Below, in pieces: positions 47,065-57,861 of a stretch of DNA of 64,000 bases. The stretch comes from Tragulus kanchil (taxonomy: Eukaryota > Chordata > Mammalia > Artiodactyla > Tragulidae): assembly GCA_022376925.1 (NCBI GenBank), contig JAIOJX010000032.1:175943479-176007478 (forward strand). Reading direction: 5' to 3'. The notes below the pieces were generated by a model. The model made no database searches. It saw only the letters and a list, made by a program, of their open reading frames with translations, and was not told the origin of the DNA. Every line of letters starts with the position of its first letter. Position 1 is the stretch's first letter. The position numbers and the translations under genes were made by a program.

Positions 47065-47297
47065 ATTTAGACATGGGTTTTTATTCTTGGCAATATGAAC
47101 ATTTGTGGCTAGACAGGGTTTTGTTTTTTGGTCATGTGGGACTGTCTTGAGCATTATAGGCTCTTTAGCAGCATCCTTGGCCTCCAGCCAATAGATTACA
47201 GTAGTAACCCTTCCCTCCCCCAACCAGTTGAAACAACACGACTGTCTCTAGACATTACCAAGTGCACCCTAAATTGTCCCTGTTGAGAATCACTGAA
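47065..47297 (-). mobile_element. hAT-Charlie-type MITE fragment, antisense
   Basis: On the minus strand it begins cagtgattctcaacagggac, close to the hAT terminal CAGTGGTTCTCAAC. It then carries tggtaatgtctagagacagt, gtttcaactggttggggg and aggatgctgctaaagagcct, in the order of a common mammalian hAT nonautonomous family. The distal end is diverged. The family name is left open. Confidence 0.6.
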
Positions 47298-47418
47298 TTA
47301 TATCAAGTCCCAGGATGACTCTCAGACCCCTCATTCAGTCATTTGAGGGACAGGATTGTTCAACCTCTAGTCCTCTGGGTTAGGATTTAGTGTGCCATAT
47401 GCAAATGTATGGTAAGTT

Positions 47419-49554
47419 CAGAAATGGACTTGGACCATTAAGTCTCTTTCCATAGCAACAGGCATTCTTCAAGATAGGAGAATAACAGATGCTGCCTAGA
47501 CCAAAAGTCCTAAATGAGAAACCAAGGGATCCAGAATTTCACTTGGTCTTTACTTAGTCAGAGATGGTGGATCAGAGATGAGACTCAGAGACGAGGACCG
47601 GTAGCAGAAGGGAGAAGGACTTGAAAGCGTAGAGGGTGGTGCTAAGCCCTTTTGACCGCTCAGCCATTTATAGTTTCTTTTTGGTAAATATCTGCAGCCT
47701 GTCATGATTCCAGGGACGGGGCTTGCTCCTGCTCCATGCAGATGGGTTTTCTGGAGCTACATCAGTGACAGTGGGTCTTCATCTCAGTCTGCACCTACCA
47801 AGTGCTAATGAGCTTGAAGGCAAGGAGGACCATGGGCCTGGCTTCGGAGATGTCAGCACTGCATCTTGCCAGAGGCATGCTGTGTTCTGGTGGCAATGTC
47901 AGGTAGTTGCAGGCTGGTTGGAGATCAAGTTTCTCTGGGATGTGGGGACCAGGACCCAAAGACCAGCCATCTTAGAGGTTTGTTGCAATGGAAGGCCAGC
48001 GTGAGCCTGCAGCCAGGTTCATAGACCTCATCTGTATTTGTGCTCTGATGCCTGGACAGTCTTTCTAGCAGCTACATTTTTTGACCACTTTCCCTTTCAA
48101 CCTCAGCAGTTGATTGGTGACTTCCTGTGTGGCCTATCATGCATTGTCATGCATGTGTAGTTAATATACTTGATCACTCTCTGCCTCTGGGGGTAAAAAT
48201 AAAATGAGCTTGCTCAGAAGTGCATTTCACTGTTTACACAGAGGCATGTTCCCTAAATGACTGACAACACGATTTGGGGGGTTGGGGCAGGGGTTGAATA
48301 TCTCATGGGCCCATTTCCAGAAACTAGGGTATTTTAAATCCCTTTACTTTTGCGTCTAAGGAGGCCCAGGGATCTCAAATGGTCTGACCAAAGAAACAAG
48401 ACTTGAGAGTTGGCAGGCTGGGAACTGGGTCCCAGGCCCCTAGCACCCCTACTTTTTCTGCCACTCACATCCAAGTGCTTGTGCCATGCGGGGCAGAAAT
48501 GGACTTGGACCATTAAGTCTCTTTCCATAGCAACAGGCATTCTTCAAGATAGGAGAATAACAGATGCTGCCTAGACCAAAAGTCCTAAATGAGAAACCAA
48601 GGGATCCAGAATTTCACTTGGTCTTTACTTAGTCAGAGATGGTGGATCAGAGATGAGACTCAGAGACGAGGACCGGTAGCAGAAGGGAGAAGGACTTGAA
48701 AGCGTAGAGGGTGGTGCTAAGCCCTTTTGACCGCTCAGCCATTTATAGTTTCTTTTTGGTAAATATCTGCAGCCTGTCATGATTCCAGGGACGGGGCTTG
48801 CTCCTGCTCCATGCAGATGGGTTTTCTGGAGCTACATCAGTGACAGTGGGTCTTCATCTCAGTCTGCACCTACCAAGTGCTAATGAGCTTGAAGGCAAGG
48901 AGGACCATGGGCCTGGCTTCGGAGATGTCAGCACTGCATCTTGCCAGAGGCATGCTGTGTTCTGGTGGCAATGTCAGGTAGTTGCAGGCTGGTTGGAGAT
49001 CAAGTTTCTCTGGGATGTGGGGACCAGGACCCAAAGACCAGCCATCTTAGAGGTTTGTTGCAATGGAAGGCCAGCGTGAGCCTGCAGCCAGGTTCATAGA
49101 CCTCATCTGTATTTGTGCTCTGATGCCTGGACAGTCTTTCTAGCAGCTACATTTTTTGACCACTTTCCCTTTCAACCTCAGCAGTTGATTGGTGACTTCC
49201 TGTGTGGCCTATCATGCATTGTCATGCATGTGTAGTTAATATACTTGATCACTCTCTGCCTCTGGGGGTAAAAATAAAATGAGCTTGCTCAGAAGTGCAT
49301 TTCACTGTTTACACAGAGGCATGTTCCCTAAATGACTGACAACACGATTTGGGGGGTTGGGGCAGGGGTTGAATATCTCATGGTCCCATTTCCAGAAACT
49401 AGGGTATTTTAAATCCCTTTACTTTTGCGTCTAAGGAGGCCCAGGGATCTCAAATGGTCTGACCAAAGAAACAAGACTTGAGAGTTGGCAGGCTGGGAAC
49501 TGGGTCCCAGGCCCCTAGCACCCCTACTTTTTTTCTGCCACTCACATCCAAGTG
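47419..49554 (+). repeat. Direct tandem duplication 15 (about 1.06 kb unit)
   Basis: Copy A is 47419-48477 and copy B 48494-49554, with 16 filler bases at 48478-48493. Two differences were seen: catgggccc against catggtccc (48304/49379), and a T-run near 48452/49529. Confidence 0.97.
47500..48210 (-). mobile_element. Possible endogenous retrovirus LTR, antisense (also at about 48575-49285)
   Basis: On the minus strand a long U3-like stretch leads to a TATA-like actataaatgg near 47670. About 25-40 bases on comes a pyrimidine-rich run (ctttcaagtccttctccctt, ctcgtctctgagtctcatct) resembling the R/U5 of ruminant ERV LTRs. No coding region, primer site or clear TG...CA ends were found, so this is tentative. 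Both copies are one locus. Confidence 0.4.
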
Positions 49555-49573
49555 TCTTGAAAGTCCTTTGGAG
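49555..49573. repeat. Left flank and 8-bp target duplication of the hAT element
   Basis: ctttggag at 49566-49573 is repeated exactly at 49948-49955 on the other side of the element. Confidence 0.9.
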
Positions 49574-49947
49574 CAGCAATTGCCAACCTGTTGGGCACCA
49601 GTGACCAATTTTGTGGAAGACAATTTTTCCACAGACTGGAGTTGGGGGATTGGTTTGGGGATGATTCAAGCACATTACCTTTATCGTGTACCTTGTTTCT
49701 ATTTTGTGGCAACCTCAAGGGATTCCACCTTGACTTTATGGTTAGGGCCTGTGATCCTATGAGAATCTAATGCCACCACTGATTTGACAGGAGGTAGAGC
49801 CCAGGTGGTAACACGAGCAATGGGGAGCAGCTGTAAATGCAGACAAAGCTTTGCTTCCTTACCTGCTGCTTACCTCCTGCTGTGTGGCCCAATTCCTAAC
49901 AGGCCACACGCCAGTAATGTCCATGGCCTGGGGGTGGGGGACCCTTG
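49574..49947 (-). mobile_element. hAT-Charlie nonautonomous DNA transposon with intact 8-bp target duplication
   Basis: The 374-bp element has related inverted ends: cagcaattgccaacctgttg on the left and, read backwards from the right, caagggtcccccacccccag. Inside are caatttttccacagactgga, gggatgattcaagcacatta, gagaatctaatgccaccact, ggagcagctgtaaatgcaga and cctaacaggccacacgcc, which recall MER30/Charlie12-type elements. An exact ctttggag flanks both sides, the 8-bp duplication expected of hAT transposition. No transposase is encoded. Confidence 0.85.
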
Positions 49948-50035
49948 CTTTGGAGCCAATAAAATGGTTGGAACCATTGTAGCAAGTAGAAAGTCCCTGA
50001 TTGGTGCCCACCATCCCATCTCATTTACCCTGGTG
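49948..50035. other. Right target duplication and unique flank
   Basis: 49948-49955 is the second ctttggag. The rest is unique sequence up to the next SINE. Confidence 0.8.
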
Positions 50036-50243
50036 ACTTCCCTGGTGGCTCAGATGGTAAAGAATCCGCCTTCAATGCAAGTGACCCAGGTTTGATCCCT
50101 GGGTTGAGAAGGTCCCCTGGAGAAGAGACTGGCTACCCACTTCAGTATTCTTGCTGGAGAATTCCATGGGCAGAGGAGCCTGGCAGGCTATAGACCACGG
50201 GGTCACAAAGAATTGGAGACGACTGAGTGACTAACACTTTCAC
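50036..50243 (+). mobile_element. Bov-tA-type SINE
   Basis: gacttccctggtggctcaga, tggtaaagaatccgccttca, gtttgatccctgggttgaga and gagactggctacccacttca are followed by the tail gagacgactgagtgactaac. It is well preserved and unduplicated. Confidence 0.93.
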
Positions 50244-50529
50244 TACTGGTTTTCCCTGCTTTACCACCTTCCTCACCAAGGCATGAATGTTCCCTTCTCC
50301 TCTGAAAGGCTCGCTCACATAGGCATCCAGGTTCAATTATCACACTTCTAATCTTTTCCTGCATGTAACATTTACCTTTTCAAGACATGGTTGGGTGGTC
50401 ACACACATGATATTTCCCACTTAATATATTTTCATCTTCTACCCTCTGGGAAAAAAATGTTATTATAAGACTTTGTTGTATTTAGGTAAATATTAGGTTT
50501 ATTAAAACACATCATGCTTCCCTGAGAGT
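50244..50529. other. Anonymous unique sequence
   Basis: Nothing recognised. Confidence 0.4.
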
Positions 50530-52809
50530 CTGATCAGTGGTAGGAGCTAAATGGGCATATTTAATCCAATTGAAAACATGCATTATTTACCAAAGAGTTG
50601 AGAGGGTGGATTCTTTCACATCAGAAGCCAACATTGTAGGGCACTGGGATGAAAAATGCCTCATGGTTTCGATGAAGTCACATACTCATCATGTTTCTTT
50701 CCTTCTTCATGTGAACGCTTGGAAGAAGTCAGCTTTTGTTCAATTTTTTTTTCTTTTTTTTTACTTTCTCTACTTGTAATTGAATTAAACTGTTTCTTGG
50801 TTTTAATTTCAGAATTCCAAGTGGAAACAAAACATCTTCGAGTGACACATTTTACGAGTACATATGGAGATTATAGTTAACCATGTCCTTTTATAGAAAT
50901 CCAGTCAAAGAATCTTCTCTTGTCTGGACACCCAAAATGCTGGGGAAGAATAGCAAGAGATGTGTACTCCATGGTTCTTTTTCATGACAACCAAGATAAG
51001 GAGAAAGGACCAACAGTGGTTTGTTTTTGTTTGTTACCAGGAATGTTGCCACTCAGCCAGAAGACAGTGGTCCAAGGGAGATTTGAGGGGAGTACCCAAA
51101 ATGGGCAGTCATAGAAAGTGGAGAAACTGAGGCCAATGAGCAGATATGTGAGGTTTCATTCTATGTCTGATTTGCAACTTTTGCAAGTCAGTGCACCTCT
51201 GTTTTCCTCAACTGACAAAATGGCTTTGCTTGAGCATCCAGTCCAGCCCTGATGAGGGCTGTTTCTATGTGAGTAAAGCGCAGAGAGAGGGTCTCCTGTA
51301 GTGCTTAAACCTAGCCTCTGTGCACCAGGACTGAATAGAATTTCAGAATTTGGGATGAAGCAATAAAGAATAGCCTTATCGCTTGCCAGGCAAAGGGCGG
51401 GACACCCTGGGCTAATGCTCTTGAAACTCTGTACTCAAACCTGAGGGGATTTGGCGGAGAGGTTTACAGTAATGGTTCCAGGGTGGGGTTGCTGATAAAG
51501 TTCAGGGTGTGTGTGGGGAGGCTGCACGCCTTTAATCTGGGCTCAGGTGGTCTCCTGAGGAGTTTCTGGGATTCTCAAGGTTATCTAACTGTGACCTTCT
51601 CTGGAATGCAGCATGCTTCTTAAGTAGTTAACACCCTCCAAGTGATGTGGCTTTTAGTTCTTCTTTTTGTGTAAGCTGATCAGTGGTAGGAGCTAAATGG
51701 GCATATTTAATCCAATTGAAAACATGCATTATTTACCAAAGAGTTGAGAGGGTGGATTCTTTCACATCAGAAGCCAACATTGTAGGGCACTGGGATGAAA
51801 AATGCCTCATGGTTTCGATGAAGTCACATACTCATCATGTTTCTTTCCTTCTTCATGTGAACGCTTGGAAGAAGTCAGCTTTTGTTCAATTTTTTTTTCT
51901 TTTTTTTTACTTTCTCTACTTGTAATTGAATTAAACTGTTTCTTGGTTTTAATTTCAGAATTCCAAGTGGAAACAAAACATCTTCGAGTGACACATTTTA
52001 CGAGTACATATGGAGATTATAGTTAACCATGTCCTTTTATAGAAATCCAGTCAAAGAATCTTCTCTTGTCTGGACACCCAAAATGCTGGGGAAGAATAGC
52101 AAGAGATGTGTACTCCATGGTTCTTTTTCATGACAACCAAGATAAGGAGAAAGGACCAACAGTGGTTTGTTTTTGTTTGTTACCAGGAATGTTGCCACTC
52201 AGCCAGAAGACAGTGGTCCAAGGGAGATTTGAGGGGAGTACCCAAAATGGGCAGTCATAGAAAGTGGAGAAACTGAGGCCAATGAGCAGATATGTGAGGT
52301 TTCATTCTATGTCTGATTTGCAACTTTTGCAAGTCAGTGCACCTCTGTTTTCCTCAACTGACAAAATGGCTTTGCTTGAGCATCCAGTCCAGCCCTGATG
52401 AGGGCTGTTTCTATGTGAGTAAAGCGCAGAGAGAGGGTCTCCTGTAGTGCTTAAACCTAGCCTCTGTGCACCAGGACTGAATAGAATTTCAGAATTTGGG
52501 ATGAAGCAATAAAGAATAGCCTTATCGCTTGCCAGGCAAAGGGCGGGACACCCTGGGCTAATGCTCTTGAAACTCTGTACTCAAACCTGAGGGGATTTGG
52601 CGGAGAGGTTTACAGTAATGGTTCCAGGGTGGGGTTGCTGATAAAGTTCAGGGTGTGTGTGGGGAGGCTGCACGCCTTTAATCTGGGCTCAGGTGGTCTC
52701 CTGAGGAGTTTCTGGGATTCTCAAGGTTATCTAACTGTGACCTTCTCTGGAATGCAGCATGCTTCTTAAGTAGTTAACACCCTCCAAGTGATGTGGCTTT
52801 TAGTTCTTC
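50530..52809 (+). repeat. Direct tandem duplication 16 (about 1.13 kb unit)
   Basis: Copy A is 50530-51663 and copy B 51676-52809, with 12 filler bases (51664-51675). No interior difference was noticed over 1.13 kb. All frames found in copy A (80, 74 and 64 codons) recur 1146 bases later. Confidence 0.97.
51265..51663 (-). mobile_element. Probable ruminant endogenous retrovirus LTR, antisense (also at 52411-52809)
   Basis: The minus strand reads through a U3-like stretch to ccctttgcctggcaagcgat, aaggctattctttattgctt, then ttcagtcctggtgcacagag. This resembles the polyadenylation/R-U5 zone of ruminant ERV LTRs (AATAAAGCTATTC-type box, here decayed). It is non-coding, with no gag, pol or env seen nearby. 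Ends are uncertain. Confidence 0.55.
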
Positions 52810-53104
52810 AGAAGTGCTCAAAGATACTATTTTGTGTATCCCTTGAGGCAGAACTAAGACCCTGCCCTAAAGGCTGCCCTATTGTTTCTTGGCTACTCCT
52901 CTCTTTTCTCTGCATCCTCTCCCTTCCTTCATAAGCAACTGTTTCAGTCTGCCCTTTGGGATTCAGAGATGATGGAGGATGGAGGCTGAAATCAATTTTC
53001 TACAAATAAGAACTAGGGGGAACCTAAAGGCGTCCACATCCAGGAGCCCTGCAGGACCCTGCTCAGTCTCACCTGGACTCTCCCTCTTCATCTGTGGCTT
53101 TAGC
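52810..53104. other. Anonymous unique sequence
   Basis: No recognised element. Confidence 0.4.
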
Positions 53105-53235
53105 CTTGACCCCATTGTGCTACCTAAACCCAGATTTCTGTATCTGTAAGAGAGAAGTTATAATTTCTAGCTCTTTAGGTTAATATAAGAATTAAGGTTG
53201 TTTAAACTCAGATGTAAATACCAAGGTTACATATA
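53105..53235 (+). repeat. MIR-like fragment
   Basis: cagatttctgtatctgtaag, then ataatttctagctctttagg and taatataagaattaaggttg follow the 3' part of the MIR core. Confidence 0.45.
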
Positions 53236-54454
53236 CTCTGTGTACAGTTAGGGAAGACTCTTGAAAGCTTGTTCTGCAGTGTAAATAAGTTTAGCTGAAT
53301 TACTATAAGTCACCACCAACTTCACCACCCAATGGCCTCTTGAAGGCTCACCATTGTTCATGAGGCAGGTCTGCCCATCTCTGTGCATGTGAGAAACACA
53401 GTAGCTTAAAAATACAGTTTCTTCACATTGGGATTGATTTGTAAGGTCTGACAGGCTGGGGGGCTGCATGTTAGGAGAGCTCTCTCTGTAGATCATGTTC
53501 TTAAAACACACGTTCAGAATAAAATGCCCAGACATCCTGCATGGAGTCCACTGGCACCCATGACCTGATCTCTTGGTACCTACCCTCCCCCTTTATCCCT
53601 CCTGCATCCAAAAGACACACGTTTCCATCCCTTGCTGCTTCTCTTGTCTCAAGACACACTCAGTTCTTTTGTACCTGCCTGAAAATTGTTTCTCCTCAAT
53701 CGTGGTTGGACCATCCCCTCACCATGTAAAACACTTATCAGATACAACTGCATCCTGGAAGCTTCTATACCATGAAAAGTCAACCCTTTTCTCGGGTTTC
53801 TTTATCATTGGTAATATATATATATTTTTCCTGTTGTGATGTCTATTCCATAGCATTGTAATCACCTGCAGGGTTAAAACTTATTTTAAAAAATAGCCTG
53901 ACTTCAGCACTTGTTAGATTAAACAATCTTGTTTACATTTTAATTTAGGAACTTTATGAATGGTAACAGTTTAGAGGGTAGCCTAGGAACCTAGCTATCA
54001 CTTACAATAAGGTTTCCTTAAAGAAAAAGACAAAGTGCATTTTGAGTTCCAATACACTGTGTGTTTCAGGTGAGGTAGGAACTTATCTCCCCTTTTCCTG
54101 TGACCTCAGTAATGGATACTCCCTTCCCTCTCATCACTGTACCCATATCACTGGTGACAGAGAGAAATGGTCCTCTGATCCCCACAGCTATGCAGGACAT
54201 AGCATCCGGAGAGGGGGAAGACAGAGATAAAGCAACAGACAGAGGAAGAGAGCAAGAGGATGACCAAGAGAGATGACATCTCCCTGGTGCACTTGGCACC
54301 TCCACTCTCCAGCTGGAGGACGAATAGCTTTCTGCTAACAACTGCCCCAGTTTTCTAAATGAGTGAACCAAAAGCAGAAGCAACCAAGTGAGGGGCTCGA
54401 AATGAGTGGGAAAAGACATTGGAGTATCTGCTTTATCTGAGTCAGGGGGCTTGG
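53236..54454. other. Anonymous unique sequence
   Basis: Frames up to 117 codons (minus 54066-54419) are low-complexity, Ser-rich translations of purine/pyrimidine-skewed DNA (gagagagcaagagga-type repeats near 54235-54260). A short TA run lies at 53813-53825. I see no gene. Confidence 0.4.
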
Positions 54455-54645
54455 AGCTTTATGTAAACATTACCAGTAAGCCTCAAAATGCCCTTGAGGT
54501 TGGCATTCTTATCCTTATGCTATAAGAGGGTAATTGAGCCTGTACAAGGTAAAAGACCCTGTTCGAAGGCCACCCTCCTCCAAGTGGACTTTGACCTTGG
54601 TCCTTCCCTTATCAAGTCAATACCCATCACTCTTTGGAAGCTGAT
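54455..54645 (-). repeat. MIR-like fragment, antisense
   Basis: taaacattaccagtaagcct, tgaggttggcattcttatcc and gaccttggtccttcccttat resemble the reversed MIR layout. Confidence 0.45.
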
Positions 54646-54874
54646 GCTTAAGAACAGGTTTAGTAAAGAATCTTAATTTCAAGCAATGGAAAACACGATG
54701 TCTTTAAGAACAGGTATAGACATTGTTTCTTGTATAGAAATGATATCTGTAATTTACATTTTTATTTTCTGGAAATGAAATGATTTTCATGTATTTAAAA
54801 ATCAGATCATAAAACTATGTTCTCTATGGAATCCATGTGCACATTTAAAAGTCTGTGTATCCAAAGCTTCATGG

Positions 54875-55020
54875 AAATTCCCTGGTGCCCAGTGTTTAGG
54901 ACTCTAAGCTCTCACTGTGAAGGGCCTAAACCAAACTGTTCCTGCTTAAAGAACTAAGATCCTGCAAGCCATGTTGTGTGGCAAGAAAAATAAAAGAGAG
55001 AGAGAAAAAGAGAGAAGAAA
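54875..55020 (+). mobile_element. CHR-2-type SINE with GA-rich tail
   Basis: attccctggtgcccagtgtt, aggactctaagctctcactg and aagaactaagatcctgcaag keep the CHR order. The tail aaaataaaagagagagag passes into a GA run to 55020. It is diverged from the CHR-2 copy at 20541. Confidence 0.75.
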
Positions 55021-55295
55021 AGGTTCATAATGCTGTTACGTTGTAATCACACAACCAAAATGTTCTTAGTACAATGACGGGTGGTTTCCATCTTCTTCTC
55101 TTGGCCAGTATTTTATATTATTTTATAATAAACATGTGTTTCTTTGTGAAAGCACAATTATTTAGTAAATATTGGCTTCAAGAGCAGTAAGAACAGCAAA
55201 GCAATTCCTCAAGTGAAAACATGTATTATTGATGCAAGCTGTGCCCCGACCCCTAACACCAGTTCCAGTGCTATCCCACAACCATCTTGGCATCT

Positions 55296-55440
55296 GAACC
55301 AACACCACCTCCACCACCACCACTAACACTGCTCACTCTAGTACCACCTACCATGGACCGTGGTATCATCAGCACCCCCATGGTCCCACCACCACCACCA
55401 CTACCATATCCATCCCCATCATCACCAATGACGCTACTGA
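55296..55440 (+). repeat. Imperfect (CCA/CAT)n tract
   Basis: A pyrimidine/A-rich run of ccaccaccaccactaacact and ccaccaccaccaccactacc repeats. The proline-rich frame at 55287-55493 and the glycine-rich minus frame are translations of this tract and not evidence of a gene. Confidence 0.85.
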
Positions 55441-56002
55441 TTTCTTCCCATCCACAAGGCACCAGGCTAATACCATATCAACAGGATGACTAAGGATGGT
55501 CAATGTGCTCCAGGAGGTCTGATGAGCTCAGAGAGAATGATTAACTTACATTAAGAGGAAATCTCTTTCATTTCAGTGTCCCCAAGATTGAGCACTGTTG
55601 TTGGCATTAGTAGGTGCTCAGTAAATGTTTAATGAAGGAAAAAACATGAATAAAACAGCATGTGTTAACCATAAGTGTCGCTGAATTTCAAACTATGAGT
55701 TCAGCACTTCAGGCTGTGCAGATAGATGGAGTTAATTTGTGATGATATGGTGACACCATTTTCTTTTCATTAAAGTTTGCATCTGGTGCCTTTGTAGCCT
55801 ATATTAAATGCCATTTGTCATGCTATGGTCTTAGCAGGGCCCCTGGACTCTGATCCCTTTAAACACGTTCTGCCTCCCACATGGTCCATTTATTATCACG
55901 AAACACAGTTAAAGCTAGATGGGCCCTTCAGATGAATCTGCTCTAAGCCCCCCATTTTATGTCTGGAGACACTGAGGTTGGGCAGGTAAACTTGACCTTT
56001 GT
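55441..56002. other. Unique sequence, weak MIR remnants
   Basis: attagtaggtgctcagtaaa (55608) and cattttatgtctggagacac (55952) resemble pieces of MIR or L2-type repeats but are too short to delimit. Confidence 0.4.
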
Positions 56003-56164
56003 CAGTCTCACAGTCTCTCCATCTTCCTGTCATGTTCATAGCTTTTTTTTTTTCCTCCTATGCTGATGGGGCAACAAGAGATCAGAATTTCCTCAGGGAA
56101 AGGGAAAAGAAGCAAACTTTACTCACTTATTTCTCTGTGAGACAGAGGCTAGAAACGTTACTTC

Positions 56165-56345
56165 AGTGGGCTCATGTAACCTCATCACAACTCAGGGAGG
56201 TGGCGAGATTTTCTCCTCTGCTCAGAGGAAGAAAGTGAGATACAAAGCGGTGCACTTCTCCATTCAGGTCACAGAACTACTAAGAAGTTCAGCTCAGACA
56301 TCTCTTGCACCCAAACCCATTCTCTTTCCACTTCATTGCTCTTAG
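56165..56345 (-). repeat. MIR-like SINE, antisense (also at about 57285-57468)
   Basis: gctcagaggaagaaagtgag, ttctccattcaggtcacaga, actactaagaagttcagctc and cccattctctttccacttca follow the reversed MIR core. Confidence 0.6.
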
Positions 56346-57029
56346 CTGTTAAGGTATCATTCTGAAAGACAGAGCTGTGATGATGATCTGTTACTGAAAT
56401 ATCCTTGTGGCTGCCATGAGCTGTAGAAGAGAATCCAGACTTTAAGCTGACATTCTAGACCCTGAAATCCATGCTACATAGTTTTGTCCATTTCTATTTT
56501 CTCCACTCTACCCTTAAAAGTGATTTGGGTGTTGGTCTTCAGCTCAGGGTCCTATTAGATCCTTGGGCTTACGCCCAGACACCTCCATCTCCCTGCAACT
56601 CTAGTCCCTGCTTGGCTACCTAGGAGCATCATTATAATCTTTTTCTCCAGCTTCTTTTTGCCATCATATCTACAAACGGACCTCCATCCCTTCATTTTCC
56701 CAGCATAACTAACATAAGGTTATCTTCTCTGCCTACAATGGCTGATTTGTACCTACAGAGCCAAACTTGCCCGACTGATCTTCAGCTACAGTTTTGTGTG
56801 TATGCTCCTCTACAAAACCATAGCTTCTGAAGAACAAAGTCCATATGTTACACACTTATCAAATCTGTGAAGCCCTGAACTCACAGCCCAGTTAGCAGAG
56901 TCATTTCTTGCTATTTGTTCAACTGGAGATTTTTGTAGCTGACTTTTGGTAAAGTGGTAATTAGCATTCACATCTATAGATCATTTACAGCTGATAAAAC
57001 TACTTTTCTTAGAGATTTGATGGAGTAGG

Positions 57030-57130
57030 TAGAAGGGACTTATCCCAGTTTGAAGATGAGGAAAGAGAAGCACAGAGAAACCTTGCCTTAGTCAAGGTCC
57101 CATCAGTAGAGAGAGTTACCATGGTAGACC
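57030..57130 (-). repeat. MIR-like fragment, antisense (also near 58153 and 59229)
   Basis: gtttgaagatgaggaaagag, aagcacagagaaaccttgcc and ttagtcaaggtcccatcagt resemble the reversed MIR core. Three appearances result from duplications 17 and 18. Confidence 0.5.
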
Positions 57131-57861
57131 CGGTTTCAGTCTCACAGTGTCATGTTCATAGCTTTTTTTCCTCCTATGCTGATGGGGCAACAAGAGATCA
57201 GAATTTCCTCAGGGAAAGGGAAAAGAAGCAAACTTTACTCACTTATTTCTCTGTGAGACAGAGGCTAGAAACGTTACTTCAGTGGGCTCATGTAACCTCA
57301 TCACAACTCAGGGAGGTGGCGAGATTTTCTCCTCTGCTCAGAGGAAGAAAGTGAGATACAAAGCGGTGCACTTCTCCATTCAGGTCACAGAACTACTAAG
57401 AAGTTCAGCTCAGACATCTCTTGCACCCAAACCCATTCTCTTTCCACTTCATTGCTCTTAGCTGTTAAGGTATCATTCTGAAAGACAGAGCTGTGATGAT
57501 GATCTGTTACTGAAATATCCTTGTGGCTGCCATGAGCTGTAGAAGAGAATCCAGACTTTAAGCTGACATTCTAGACCCTGAAATCCATGCTACATAGTTT
57601 TGTCCATTTCTATTTTCTCCACTCTACCCTTAAAAGTGATTTGGGTGTTGGTCTTCAGCTCAGGGTCCTATTAGATCCTTGGGCTTACGCCCAGACACCT
57701 CCATCTCCCTGCAACTCTAGTCCCTGCTTGGCTACCTAGGAGCATCATTATAATCTTTTTCTCCAGCTTCTTTTTGCCATCATATCTACAAACGGACCTC
57801 CATCCCTTCATTTTCCCAGCATAACTAACATAAGGTTATCTTCTCTGCCTACAATGGCTGA

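Noticed and set aside
55287..55493. Proline-rich open frame (and glycine-rich minus frame)
   Set aside because: Direct translation of the imperfect (CCA/CAT)n tract; no flanking coding signal.
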